A stretch of DNA of 64,000 nt from positions 62,001 to 126,000 of the forward strand of contig NZ_CAMCEC010000003.1 of assembly GCF_945873775.1 (NCBI RefSeq). The letters are read 5' to 3'. A program made the translations under genes and the position numbers. The DNA comes from an uncultured Treponema sp. (GTDB lineage Bacteria; Spirochaetota; Spirochaetia; Treponematales; Treponemataceae). How positions within the stretch are numbered: position 1 is the stretch's first letter; every line of letters begins with the position of its first letter. The notes under the pieces are model-generated. The model ran no database searches and was not told the origin of the DNA. It saw nothing but the letters and a program-made list of their open reading frames with translations. Positions 1-6,850 of this stretch are shown one piece after another.

Positions 1-242
1 CCTTTTATAAAGACTTTTGCGATATATTCGCTCTTCGGAAATTTATTTTCTTTTTTTCCGAGCAGTTTGTCTTTGATTTTTGTTTCGGAATTTGAAACTG
101 CGGAAATTGTGCTTTTTGTGTTTTTGCTCAAAATGGAATTTGCTGTGTTAAAAATAAAAATTGCAGCCGCAAGAATAATTGTGCAGGCAAAAACGGCAAG
201 CCCTTTTTTTGAATAATTTTCTGTTGAAAACTTTATTTTCAT
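1..242 (-). CDS. Probable signal peptide peptidase SppA, N-terminal part only
   Basis: Only the first 80 codons lie in the window; the rest is beyond base 1. The start ATG (complement of 240-242) has a good GGAG ribosome binding site 7 bases upstream. The visible protein has a short basic N-terminus, one hydrophobic membrane segment at about residues 15-33 (LAVFACTIILAAAIFIF), a polar Ser/Lys-rich stretch, and then a motif YIAKVFIKG. That layout (N-terminal anchor, then a beta-strand of the form xIAxxxIxG) is how many bacterial SppA serine proteases begin. SppA degrades leftover signal peptides at the cytoplasmic membrane. The catalytic Ser and Lys would be outside the window, so the family call is an inference from a short stretch; another anchored membrane protein is possible. 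Confidence 0.42.
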   Translation of the reverse strand, partial: MKIKFSTENYSKKGLAVFACTIILAAAIFIFNTANSILSKNTKSTISAVSNSETKIKDKLLGKKENKFPKSEYIAKVFIK

Positions 243-271
243 TTTTTTCTCCAATAAAAAATAACTTTTAG

Positions 272-919
272 TTACGCTTCAAAATCCGCCGGAGTAAGAG
301 AGCCTGTTCTGAATGCTTCTTCTTTCAGCGCGTAATATGCGTTTGTAAATGACATTGCTTCGTAAGGCTTGACCCAAATCTGAAGAATAAAAAGTGTAAG
401 CATTGAAAGAAATTCCCAGCCCAAAAAACTTAGCGACATAAGAAACAAATCGCCTTTGTGATTCCGAGTGAGAACCTTGCTTATGTTCATGGCTTTTGAA
501 ACTGAAATTTTTGGATTTTCCGCCAGAACAAAAAACATCTGCGAGTACGAAAATGCTTTTACAATTCCCGGAAAAAAGAAAAGCAAGCTCCAAAGTCCGA
601 CCCATAAATAAAACCAAAGAAATCCGAAAAATGCTTTTAAGAAATGCGAAAAACTGTTTATAAAATCTGAAAATTCGGCTTTGTTTTTTGTGTTGTGAAT
701 CTGAATGAAAATTCTTAAAAATGCAAAAAAGAAAACACTATTTATAAAAGCGATTAGCAAAAATGAAATAAGCCCTGCAGTTCCGTCTAGGTTTTCCTGC
801 GGAAGTCCTGCCGCCATTGCTGTGATTGCCATTGTTACAGCAAACGCAATTATTGGAGTTTTCATTTTTCCTTTTAGCTGTTCACGTGCCTGATTTTTGT
901 AATTGATTCGTTCAAACAT
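272..919 (-). CDS. DUF975-family integral membrane protein
   Basis: A 215-residue polytopic membrane protein. The N-terminus carries the characteristic short amphipathic stretch MFERINYKNQAREQLKGK, then a hydrophobic segment at about 22-40, a second at 50-75, a strongly hydrophobic region at 93-125 (FLWFYLWVGLWSLLFFFPGIVKA), and further segments near 160-185. The sequence YSQMFFVLAENPKISVSKAM followed by a membrane-proximal helix is typical of DUF975 proteins, whose function is unknown. The start has an AGGAG site 6 bases upstream. It lies upstream of, and on the same strand as, the sppA-like gene (29-base gap), so the two are probably cotranscribed. No enzymatic motif is visible. Confidence 0.75.
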   Translation of the reverse strand: MFERINYKNQAREQLKGKMKTPIIAFAVTMAITAMAAGLPQENLDGTAGLISFLLIAFINSVFFFAFLRIFIQIHNTKNKAEFSDFINSFSHFLKAFFGFLWFYLWVGLWSLLFFFPGIVKAFSYSQMFFVLAENPKISVSKAMNISKVLTRNHKGDLFLMSLSFLGWEFLSMLTLFILQIWVKPYEAMSFTNAYYALKEEAFRTGSLTPADFEA

Positions 920-948
920 AAATTCTCCTGTAATGTTCTTTTTATAAT

Positions 949-1539
949 TTAATTATTTTTTTCAATTTGCGAAAGAAGTTCCGAATAATATTTTTCTTCT
1001 ATGCAGGATTTTTCGATTCCGCATTTTTCAAGAAGCTCAAATAAAATTTGCTGAACTTTTTTTACATCTTCGTCTTTTTTTGACGGCGAAAGAATTTCTA
1101 TTTCAAGAAAATCACCGAGCGGCGGAACATTGCAAAGCTCAAGAGTCGCCTTAAGCTGAATGTTTTCAATTGAAGTTGGAAGTTTCAGTTCCCAGTCCAT
1201 GACTTCCTTGTGTTTTTTTAGCGCAACTTTTAATCCTGCGTCGCAAAAAAATTGTTCCAAAGGCGCAGAAGATAAAAGTTCTGTTTCAAGCTCCTCATTT
1301 AATTCTGTGCTGGAATTTTCGGACGCGCTTTTAATTTCTTTCCGTTTGTAAGTGAGAATGAAGCGGGTTTCTTTTCCGCATTTTTCTTTTCTGATTCTAA
1401 TTTTGATTTTTGGATTCAGAGGGCTTTCGTAGTAAATGTCGTCCCGCAAAACTTCATGCTTGAATTCAGCGAAAGAATTTAATTTTTTTATAAGCTCATC
1501 TTTTTTGTAAACGTGGGCTTTGATTTCAATTTCATTCAT
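949..1539 (-). CDS. CYTH-domain protein (class IV adenylate cyclase / triphosphatase-like)
   Basis: A 196-residue protein that is a single CYTH triphosphate-tunnel domain. Seen in the sequence: the N-terminal ExEIKA signature (NEIEIKAHV), DDIYYE at about 34-39, KIRIRKE near 46-52, FILTYKRKE near 61-69, and the C-terminal EEKYYSELL. These charged residues line the beta-barrel tunnel in the family and bind a triphosphate with a divalent metal. Known members make cyclic AMP (CyaB), or hydrolyse thiamine triphosphate or polyphosphate; sequence alone does not decide between these. The gene starts 78 bases from the rimP operon promoter and is divergent from it. It has no Shine-Dalgarno: an extended -10 (TGC-TAGAAT) ends six bases before the ATG, so the mRNA may be leaderless. 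Confidence 0.8.
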   Translation of the reverse strand: MNEIEIKAHVYKKDELIKKLNSFAEFKHEVLRDDIYYESPLNPKIKIRIRKEKCGKETRFILTYKRKEIKSASENSSTELNEELETELLSSAPLEQFFCDAGLKVALKKHKEVMDWELKLPTSIENIQLKATLELCNVPPLGDFLEIEILSPSKKDEDVKKVQQILFELLEKCGIEKSCIEEKYYSELLSQIEKNN

Positions 1540-1545
1540 CAGATT

Positions 1546-1554
1546 ATTCTAGCA
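1546..1554 (-). promoter_or_regulatory. Extended -10 promoter of the CYTH gene, leaderless spacing
   Basis: On the minus strand the sequence reads TGC-TAGAAT, then AATCTG, then ATG. The -10 hexamer ends six bases before the start codon, which puts the predicted transcription start on the A of ATG. No convincing -35 at 17-bp spacing and no Shine-Dalgarno are visible. Confidence 0.5.
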
Positions 1555-1616
1555 CATTTGTATTCAAATAGAAAAGAATTTGTTTGGAAAGTTTTTCCAG
1601 AATGCGTTTTTGTTTA

Positions 1617-1645
1617 TTGACAATGTTGGTTTGATATGATAATAT
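1617..1645 (+). promoter_or_regulatory. Sigma-70 promoter of the rimP-nusA-infB operon
   Basis: TTGACA at 1617-1622 (perfect consensus), a 17-bp spacer, and TAATAT at 1640-1645. Transcription would start near 1652, giving a leader of about 95 bases before the rimP start, with two hairpins inside it. Confidence 0.8.
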
Positions 1646-1675
1646 TATTTTACATTTTGATTATCCTTGAAAATT

Positions 1676-1702
1676 GAGCCGCAACAAAGGCTCTTTTTTT
1701 TT
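1676..1702 (+). terminator. Leader terminator 1 (attenuator-like) upstream of rimP
   Basis: GAGCC at 1676-1680 pairs with GGCTC at 1689-1693 around an eight-base loop, followed by nine T. It sits about 25 bases downstream of the predicted transcription start, so it would stop transcripts before rimP unless it is bypassed. No gene on the plus strand precedes it. Confidence 0.6.
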
Positions 1703-1710
1703 AGTCTGAA

Positions 1711-1735
1711 ATGCTTTTCGTTAAGCGTGTTTTTT
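1711..1735 (+). terminator. Leader terminator 2 (attenuator-like) upstream of rimP
   Basis: ATGCTT at 1711-1716 pairs with AAGCGT at 1723-1728 (one G-U) around TTCGTT; after one G comes a run of six T (1730-1735), directly abutting the rimP Shine-Dalgarno AGAGG (1736-1740). It is weaker than terminator 1. It could also mask or expose the ribosome binding site. Confidence 0.42.
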
Positions 1736-1746
1736 AGAGGTTTGAC

Positions 1747-2214
1747 TTGGAGTATAGTTCTTTCGAGAATATTCCGTATTTTAATGAGTGTTCCGCTGTG
1801 ATGTCTGCGGAAGGTTTTAAGCTGGTGGAACTTCATGTTGTTCCGCAGAATGGCAAAGTTAATGTTTCTGCTGTCATAGCTTCGGCGGATTCTAAAAAAG
1901 ACATCGGTGTTTCAGATTGCGCAAAAGCACATCGCGCGTTGTTTTCAGAAATGGTTAAAATCCTCGGAAAAAATGAAGACGATATTTCTATGGAAATGTG
2001 TTCGCCGGGAATTGAACGCACTTTAAGAAATGCGGCTGAATTTGAGATTTTTATAGGAAGAGAAGTCCGCGTCTGGGATAAAAACATAAACGACTGGGTT
2101 TGCGGAAAAATAAAATCTTCAGATAAAAATCAAGTTACATTGGAAATAGAAGGCGGCGGCGAAAAGTCTGTTGCCTATGCTGATATTGCTAAAGCAAAAT
2201 TTTTACATTTATAA
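1747..2214 (+). CDS. rimP: Ribosome maturation factor RimP
   Basis: A 155-residue RimP homologue, needed for assembly of the 30S subunit. The N-terminal alpha/beta domain shows GFKLVELHVV and a long central helix (CAKAHRALFSEMVKIL), followed by the family signature SPGIERTLRN near residue 85; the C-terminal SH3-like barrel contains GREVRVWD and the terminal strand AKAKFLHL. The start is taken as TTG at 1747, because an AGAGG site lies six bases upstream and the next in-frame ATG (1801) would remove the first helix of the domain. It is followed after 11 bases by nusA, the conserved bacterial order. Confidence 0.9.
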   Translation: MEYSSFENIPYFNECSAVMSAEGFKLVELHVVPQNGKVNVSAVIASADSKKDIGVSDCAKAHRALFSEMVKILGKNEDDISMEMCSPGIERTLRNAAEFEIFIGREVRVWDKNINDWVCGKIKSSDKNQVTLEIEGGGEKSVAYADIAKAKFLHL

Positions 2215-2225
2215 GGGGGCTTGTT

Positions 2226-3680
2226 ATGTCAGAAATGGCAGATGCAATCCGTGCGCTTTCTGCAGAAAAAGGAATTGATGAATCTTCAATCAGGCAGACT
2301 ATAGAAAGAATGATTCTTGCGGCGTATCAAAAATCATTCGGAAAAGGCTACGACAACTGCATTGTGAAATTTGCAGATGATATGTCGGATGTGAATGTCT
2401 ATGCGCGCAAAACTGTTGTTGACGGAGTTTATGATCCTGTTATTGAAATTGAGCTTGAAGAAGCGCAGAAGCTTGCTCCAGAAGCCGTGATTCATGACAC
2501 TCTTGATATTCCGCTTGATCCAAAACGCGATTTTGAACGCGGCGCAGTTTCAGTTGGAAAGCAGGAAGCCCACAAGGATTTGAATGAAAATTCAAGCAAA
2601 AAGCTTCTTGATGAATACAAGGAAAAAATCGGACAGATTATAATCGGATATTACCAGCGCGAGCATAAAGGAAACATTTATGTTGAGCTTGGAAAAGTTG
2701 AAGGCGTGCTTCCTGTAAAATATCAGAGTCCACGCGAAGTTTATGAAAAGAACGACAGAATCAGGGCTTTGGTAAAAGATGTAAAAAAAGTTCCCTCCGG
2801 AATTCAGGTTGTGCTTAGCCGCACAGATGAAAATTTTGTAAAAAGCATTCTTGAGCTTGAAGTTCCAGAAATTCAGGATAATACGATTGTTGTAAAAAGC
2901 ATTTCGCGCGAGCCTGGCTATAGAACAAAGATTGCCGTGGCTTCAAACAAAATCGATGTAGATCCTGTTGGCGCTTGCGTTGGCTTGAAAGGTGTCCGCA
3001 TTCAGAATGTAATCCGCGAACTTGAAGGCGAAAAAATCGATGTTTTGCGCTATGACGAAGATCCTCATGTGTTTATAAAAAATGCGCTTTCGCCTGCTGA
3101 AGTAAAGCAAGTTGTAATTAAAGATGCTGAAAAAAGAGAGGCGCTTGCGGTTGTTTCCGATGAAAATTTCTCTATTGCAATTGGAAAACAGGGCTTGAAT
3201 GTCCGCCTTGCAAACCGTCTTTGCAACTGGTCAATCGATGTAAAAACCGAAGCTATGGTTACAGACGAAGATCTTGTTGAAAATGACACAAGAAGGGCTG
3301 CGGAAGAACTCTTTGGCGGTTCAGAAAATGAATCTTACGAGGAAATTCTTACAGTTGCTCAGCTTCCAGGTGTTGACCAGCGTGTTGCGGAAATTCTTAA
3401 GGAAGCCGGCTATGATGATATAGAAGTTTTCGTTTCGTCTTATGAAAGCGGAGCGTTGAATGGACTTGACGGCGTAACAAAAGAGCAGCTTGATGAAGTT
3501 TATTCAATTATAAATGAAAACGTTGAATTTGAAGATGAGGAAGAACCGCAGCAGACAGCAGATTCAGCAGAGGAAGATTCAGAAGAAGAATATTTCTGTC
3601 CTGAGTGCGGCGAAAAAATTACACCGGATATGACAAGATGTCCAAAATGCGGTGTTGAATTCTCATTTGAAGAAGAGTAA
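2226..3680 (+). CDS. nusA: Transcription termination/antitermination factor NusA with C-terminal zinc ribbon
   Basis: A 484-residue NusA that binds RNA polymerase and controls pausing, termination and antitermination. Domains in order: N-terminal polymerase-binding domain (1-125), S1 domain (about 135-200, with GKVEGVLPVKYQ), KH1 and KH2 (about 225-340, with GLKGVRIQNV and SIAIGKQGLNVRLA), a helix-hairpin-helix-like stretch (VAQLPGVDQRVAEIL) and an acidic linker. The last 27 residues hold four cysteines in a CPECG-x10-CPKCG arrangement (C458, C461, C472, C475), a rubredoxin-like zinc ribbon that standard NusA proteins lack. The start has a strong AAGGGGG site. The gene lies between rimP and infB. 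The two hairpins in the operon leader are plausible targets of NusA autocontrol (inference). Confidence 0.93.
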   Translation: MSEMADAIRALSAEKGIDESSIRQTIERMILAAYQKSFGKGYDNCIVKFADDMSDVNVYARKTVVDGVYDPVIEIELEEAQKLAPEAVIHDTLDIPLDPKRDFERGAVSVGKQEAHKDLNENSSKKLLDEYKEKIGQIIIGYYQREHKGNIYVELGKVEGVLPVKYQSPREVYEKNDRIRALVKDVKKVPSGIQVVLSRTDENFVKSILELEVPEIQDNTIVVKSISREPGYRTKIAVASNKIDVDPVGACVGLKGVRIQNVIRELEGEKIDVLRYDEDPHVFIKNALSPAEVKQVVIKDAEKREALAVVSDENFSIAIGKQGLNVRLANRLCNWSIDVKTEAMVTDEDLVENDTRRAAEELFGGSENESYEEILTVAQLPGVDQRVAEILKEAGYDDIEVFVSSYESGALNGLDGVTKEQLDEVYSIINENVEFEDEEEPQQTADSAEEDSEEEYFCPECGEKITPDMTRCPKCGVEFSFEEE

Positions 3681-3698
3681 GAGGTAATAGGATACAGT

Positions 3699-6434
3699 AT
3701 GGCAGATGAATCAGAGAAAAAGACAGGCGTAGTTTTAAATAAGCATGTACAGGACTCTCATCCTGCAGGGGAAGCCAGCCCAAAGCGGAAGATTGTTATA
3801 AAAAGAAAAGCTCCTTCTGCAGAGGCGGCAAAACAAGAACAGAAAAAAAGAATTCACGTAGTGTCTAAAAAGACTCCTGATTCATCTGTTAAAGCTGAGG
3901 ATGCAAAAACTGAAGTTCCTGTTTCTCAGGAAAAAACTGTTGCGGCAGAAGAAAAAAAGCCGGTTGCTCCTGTTGCCCAGCCTGCAAAGCCGCAGGTTCA
4001 GACTTTGGAATTTCCTAATGTTCGTCCAAATGTCAAGGCTGGAAATTTGAGCGGCGGAAGAAACCGTTATTCAAATAATGGAAATGGCCGCAGAGATGGC
4101 GGATTCACTGGAAGCCAGGCTAGAGAAAGCTATCAGAACCGCGAAAGACAAAATAATTTTAACCGTGGCAATCCACAGGGATCGAATTTTGGAAACCGCA
4201 ACGGTTCTTTCCGTGGAAATCCAAATGGCGGATTCAACAGAAACAACGGGCAGCCGGGCGGATTTAACCGTGGTCCAGGCGGCTTCAATAGAAATGGAAC
4301 TGGCGGCGGTTTCAATCGCGGACCAGGCGGATTCAACAGAAACAACGGACAGCCGGGCGGATTTAACCGTGGTCAAGGCGGCTTCAATCGCGGACCGGGA
4401 GGATTTGCTGGCGGAGCAGGCCGTCCGGGATTTGGCGGACCTCGTCCAGCTGGATTTGCAGATCCTTCAGCTATTGCAGGAAACAAAGCGCCGGCTAAAA
4501 AGCAATTTAAAGGAAAAAAGCAAGTTTATAATAGAAAAGATAAAGAAGATTTCTTTGACGAGGAAGAACTTTATCAGAACAAAAAGCATGATTCAACTCC
4601 GGCAAGCGTTGTTCCAGAGAAAATTGAAATCATGGAGACAATTTCCGTTTCAGATCTTGCCCGCAAAATGAATCTTAAGGCAAGCGAAATTATCGGCAAG
4701 CTTATGTCAATGGGAATGATGGTTACAATCAACCAGTCCATTGATTCTGACACAGCGACAATTCTTGCTTCTGAATATAACTGTCAGGTTCACCTTGTAA
4801 GCCTTTACGATGAAACTGTTATTGAAAGCGACAAGGGAAGCTCTGAAGGTGAGCGCACTCGTCCTCCGATTGTTACTGTCATGGGACACGTTGACCATGG
4901 AAAGACAAAAACTCTTGATGCAATCCGCAATGCTGATGTTGCTGCTGGAGAAGCTGGCGGAATCACACAGAAAATCGGTGCTTACCAGGTTTCAACTCCA
5001 AAAGGCGTAATTACTTTCCTTGATACTCCGGGACACGAGGCATTTACAATGATGCGCGCCCGCGGTGCACAGATTACAGATATTGTTGTTCTTGTTGTTG
5101 CGGCTGACGATGGCGTTATGCCTCAGACAATGGAAGCTATAAACCACGCAAAAGATGCAAAAGTTCCAATTATCGTTGCGGTCAACAAAATTGATAAGCC
5201 GGATGCAAATCCTGAAAAAGTTATGACGCAGCTTTCTGAGCTTGGGCTTACTCCTGAAGCTTGGGGCGGCGACACTCAATATGTAAATATTTCAGCATTG
5301 AAGCATCAGGGAATTGATGATTTGCTGGATGCGATTCTTATTCAGGCTGAAGTTCTTGAGCTTAAAGCGCAGTATGATTGCCGGGCTGAAGGAAAAGTTA
5401 TTGAAAGCCGCACTGACCAAGGCCGCGGTGTTGTTGCTTCTGTTGTTGTTCAGCGTGGAACTTTGCACATCGGCGATCCTTTGGTTGCAGGAATTTATTC
5501 AGGACGCGTTCGTGCAATTTTCAATGACCGCGGACAGAAAATTCAAGAGGCAACACCTTCAATGCCGGTGGAAGTTCTTGGACTTGAAGCTATGCCGAAT
5601 GCCGGAGATCCTATTCAGGTTACAGAAACTGAAAAAGATGCGCGCGCATTTGCCGCAAAACGCCAGGAACTCAAACGCTTTGAAGATGCAAAGGCTGTCA
5701 AGAAAGTTACGCTCGACAATTTGTATTCAACAATTGAAGCAAGCGAAGTCAAAGAGTTTAAAGTTATCATCAAGGCTGATTTGCAAGGTTCTGCGGAAGC
5801 TCTTAAAACTTCTCTTGAAAAACTCAGCACAAAGGAACTTAGGCTTGTTGTCATTCATTCAAGCGCGGGTGCAATCAACGAAAGCGATGTTACTTTGGCT
5901 GCCGCTGATGAAAATGCAATTATTATCGGATTCAATGTCCGCCCGACTCCAAAAGCAAAATCTTTGGCTGAACAGGAAAAAGTTGAAATCCGCAAGTATA
6001 ACATTATCTACAAGTGTGTTGAAGAAATTCAGCAGGCCATGGAAGGAATGCTTCAGCCTGATACAAAAGACGAAACAACAGGAACTGCGGAAGTTCGCAA
6101 CACTTTCAAAGTTCCAAAAATTGGCGTTATTGCCGGATGTTATGTTACAGATGGTGTTATCAAAAAAACTTGCAGCGTGAATGTTATCCGCGACGGCGTT
6201 GTTATTTACACTGGAAAAATTGCTTCTCTCAAAAGATTCAAGGACGATGCAAAAGAAGTTAAAGACGGATTTGAATGCGGTATCGGAATTGAAAACTGGC
6301 AGGATCTTCAGATTGGAGATCAGCTTGAGGCTTTTGAGACAATCGAAGTTAAACGCAAGCTCGGAAAAACTTTGGCAGATGAGCAGGCAGAAGCAGAAAA
6401 GAAAAATGCCGCTGCAGAAGTTTCCGCTGAATAA
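3699..6434 (+). CDS. infB: Translation initiation factor IF-2 with FNRG-repeat N-terminus
   Basis: A 911-residue IF-2, the GTPase that brings fMet-tRNA to the 30S subunit. The GTPase domain shows G1 GHVDHGKT (396-403), DTPGHEAF (from 442) and NKIDKP (from 496), followed by domain II and the C-terminal domains III/IV ending in [16 protein letters not shown]. The N-terminal 300 residues are low complexity: first Lys/Ala/Pro-rich, then at about 118-251 Gly/Asn/Arg/Phe-rich with seven GGFNR units. A 63-bp DNA segment is nearly duplicated with a 99-bp period here (see the repeat entry). The IF2_N-type helical domain ([21 protein letters not shown]) follows. The start has a GAGG site 12 bases upstream. 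rbfA follows after 11 bases. Confidence 0.95.
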   Translation: MADESEKKTGVVLNKHVQDSHPAGEASPKRKIVIKRKAPSAEAAKQEQKKRIHVVSKKTPDSSVKAEDAKTEVPVSQEKTVAAEEKKPVAPVAQPAKPQVQTLEFPNVRPNVKAGNLSGGRNRYSNNGNGRRDGGFTGSQARESYQNRERQNNFNRGNPQGSNFGNRNGSFRGNPNGGFNRNNGQPGGFNRGPGGFNRNGTGGGFNRGPGGFNRNNGQPGGFNRGQGGFNRGPGGFAGGAGRPGFGGPRPAGFADPSAIAGNKAPAKKQFKGKKQVYNRKDKEDFFDEEELYQNKKHDSTPASVVPEKIEIMETISVSDLARKMNLKASEIIGKLMSMGMMVTINQSIDSDTATILASEYNCQVHLVSLYDETVIESDKGSSEGERTRPPIVTVMGHVDHGKTKTLDAIRNADVAAGEAGGITQKIGAYQVSTPKGVITFLDTPGHEAFTMMRARGAQITDIVVLVVAADDGVMPQTMEAINHAKDAKVPIIVAVNKIDKPDANPEKVMTQLSELGLTPEAWGGDTQYVNISALKHQGIDDLLDAILIQAEVLELKAQYDCRAEGKVIESRTDQGRGVVASVVVQRGTLHIGDPLVAGIYSGRVRAIFNDRGQKIQEATPSMPVEVLGLEAMPNAGDPIQVTETEKDARAFAAKRQELKRFEDAKAVKKVTLDNLYSTIEASEVKEFKVIIKADLQGSAEALKTSLEKLSTKELRLVVIHSSAGAINESDVTLAAADENAIIIGFNVRPTPKAKSLAEQEKVEIRKYNIIYKCVEEIQQAMEGMLQPDTKDETTGTAEVRNTFKVPKIGVIAGCYVTDGVIKKTCSVNVIRDGVVIYTGKIASLKRFKDDAKEVKDGFECGIGIENWQDLQIGDQLEAFETIEVKRKLGKTLADEQAEAEKKNAAAEVSAE
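4227..4388 (+). repeat. Direct repeat inside infB (2 x 63 bp, period 99 bp)
   Basis: The segments 4227-4289 and 4326-4388 are identical except for two bases. The period of 99 bp equals 33 codons, so the frame is kept and each copy encodes [16 protein letters not shown] followed by a further GGFN unit. This looks like a recent in-frame duplication in a low-complexity region. Confidence 0.85.
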
Positions 6435-6445
6435 AAGGATTTGCA

Positions 6446-6850
6446 ATGGGACAGTATAGAATGGACAGGCTGGGCAACCAGCTTAGGGAAGAAATTGCAA
6501 CTCTCATAATGCGCCACGAAGTAAAAGATCCGCGTGTGAATGAATTTCTTACAATAAACCGTGTGGAAGTTGTAAAGGATTTATCATGCGCGAAAGTCTA
6601 TGTTTCATCTTTTTTGGATGACGCTTCTGTTGAACGCGGCGTAAAAGGCTTGCAAAGCGCGGCTGGATTTATTCAGTCTACAATCGCAAAAAAAGTTTCA
6701 ATCTATAGATTTCCAAAACTTACTTTTGTAGCAGATTTCAGCATGAAAGAAGGCTATAAAATGGTTCAAAAACTTAATGCGCTGGAAAATGAATCTAGGC
6801 AAGTTGAAATCAGCCAGAATGAGCAAAATGCCAGAGAAGACCAAGAATAA
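6446..6850 (+). CDS. rbfA: Ribosome-binding factor A
   Basis: A 134-residue RbfA, which binds the 30S subunit and helps 16S rRNA maturation. The single KH-like domain shows MDRLGNQLREEIATLI at the N-terminus, the conserved VKDPRVNEFLTINRVEV, a SCAKVYVSSF strand, and a helix around GLQSAAGFIQSTI before the C-terminal PKLTFVADFSM. The length is normal for the family. It lies in the usual infB-rbfA-truB order; its 3' end overlaps the start of the next gene by 23 bases, suggesting translational coupling. Confidence 0.92.
   Translation: MGQYRMDRLGNQLREEIATLIMRHEVKDPRVNEFLTINRVEVVKDLSCAKVYVSSFLDDASVERGVKGLQSAAGFIQSTIAKKVSIYRFPKLTFVADFSMKEGYKMVQKLNALENESRQVEISQNEQNAREDQE

Noticed and set aside
949-1539. 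Naming the CYTH protein adenylate cyclase (CyaB) outright
   Set aside because: CYTH enzymes also hydrolyse thiamine triphosphate and polyphosphate; the sequence does not separate these, so only the domain is claimed.
4078-4671. A 197-codon plus-strand frame within infB
   Set aside because: It lies inside the IF-2 low-complexity repeat region in another frame; long shadow frames are expected there, and it has no ribosome binding site or recognisable domain.
5314-6180. A 288-codon plus-strand frame within infB
   Set aside because: Shadow of the IF-2 coding frame: Leu/Lys-rich, no homology, no start signals, and the real frame has all IF-2 motifs across it.
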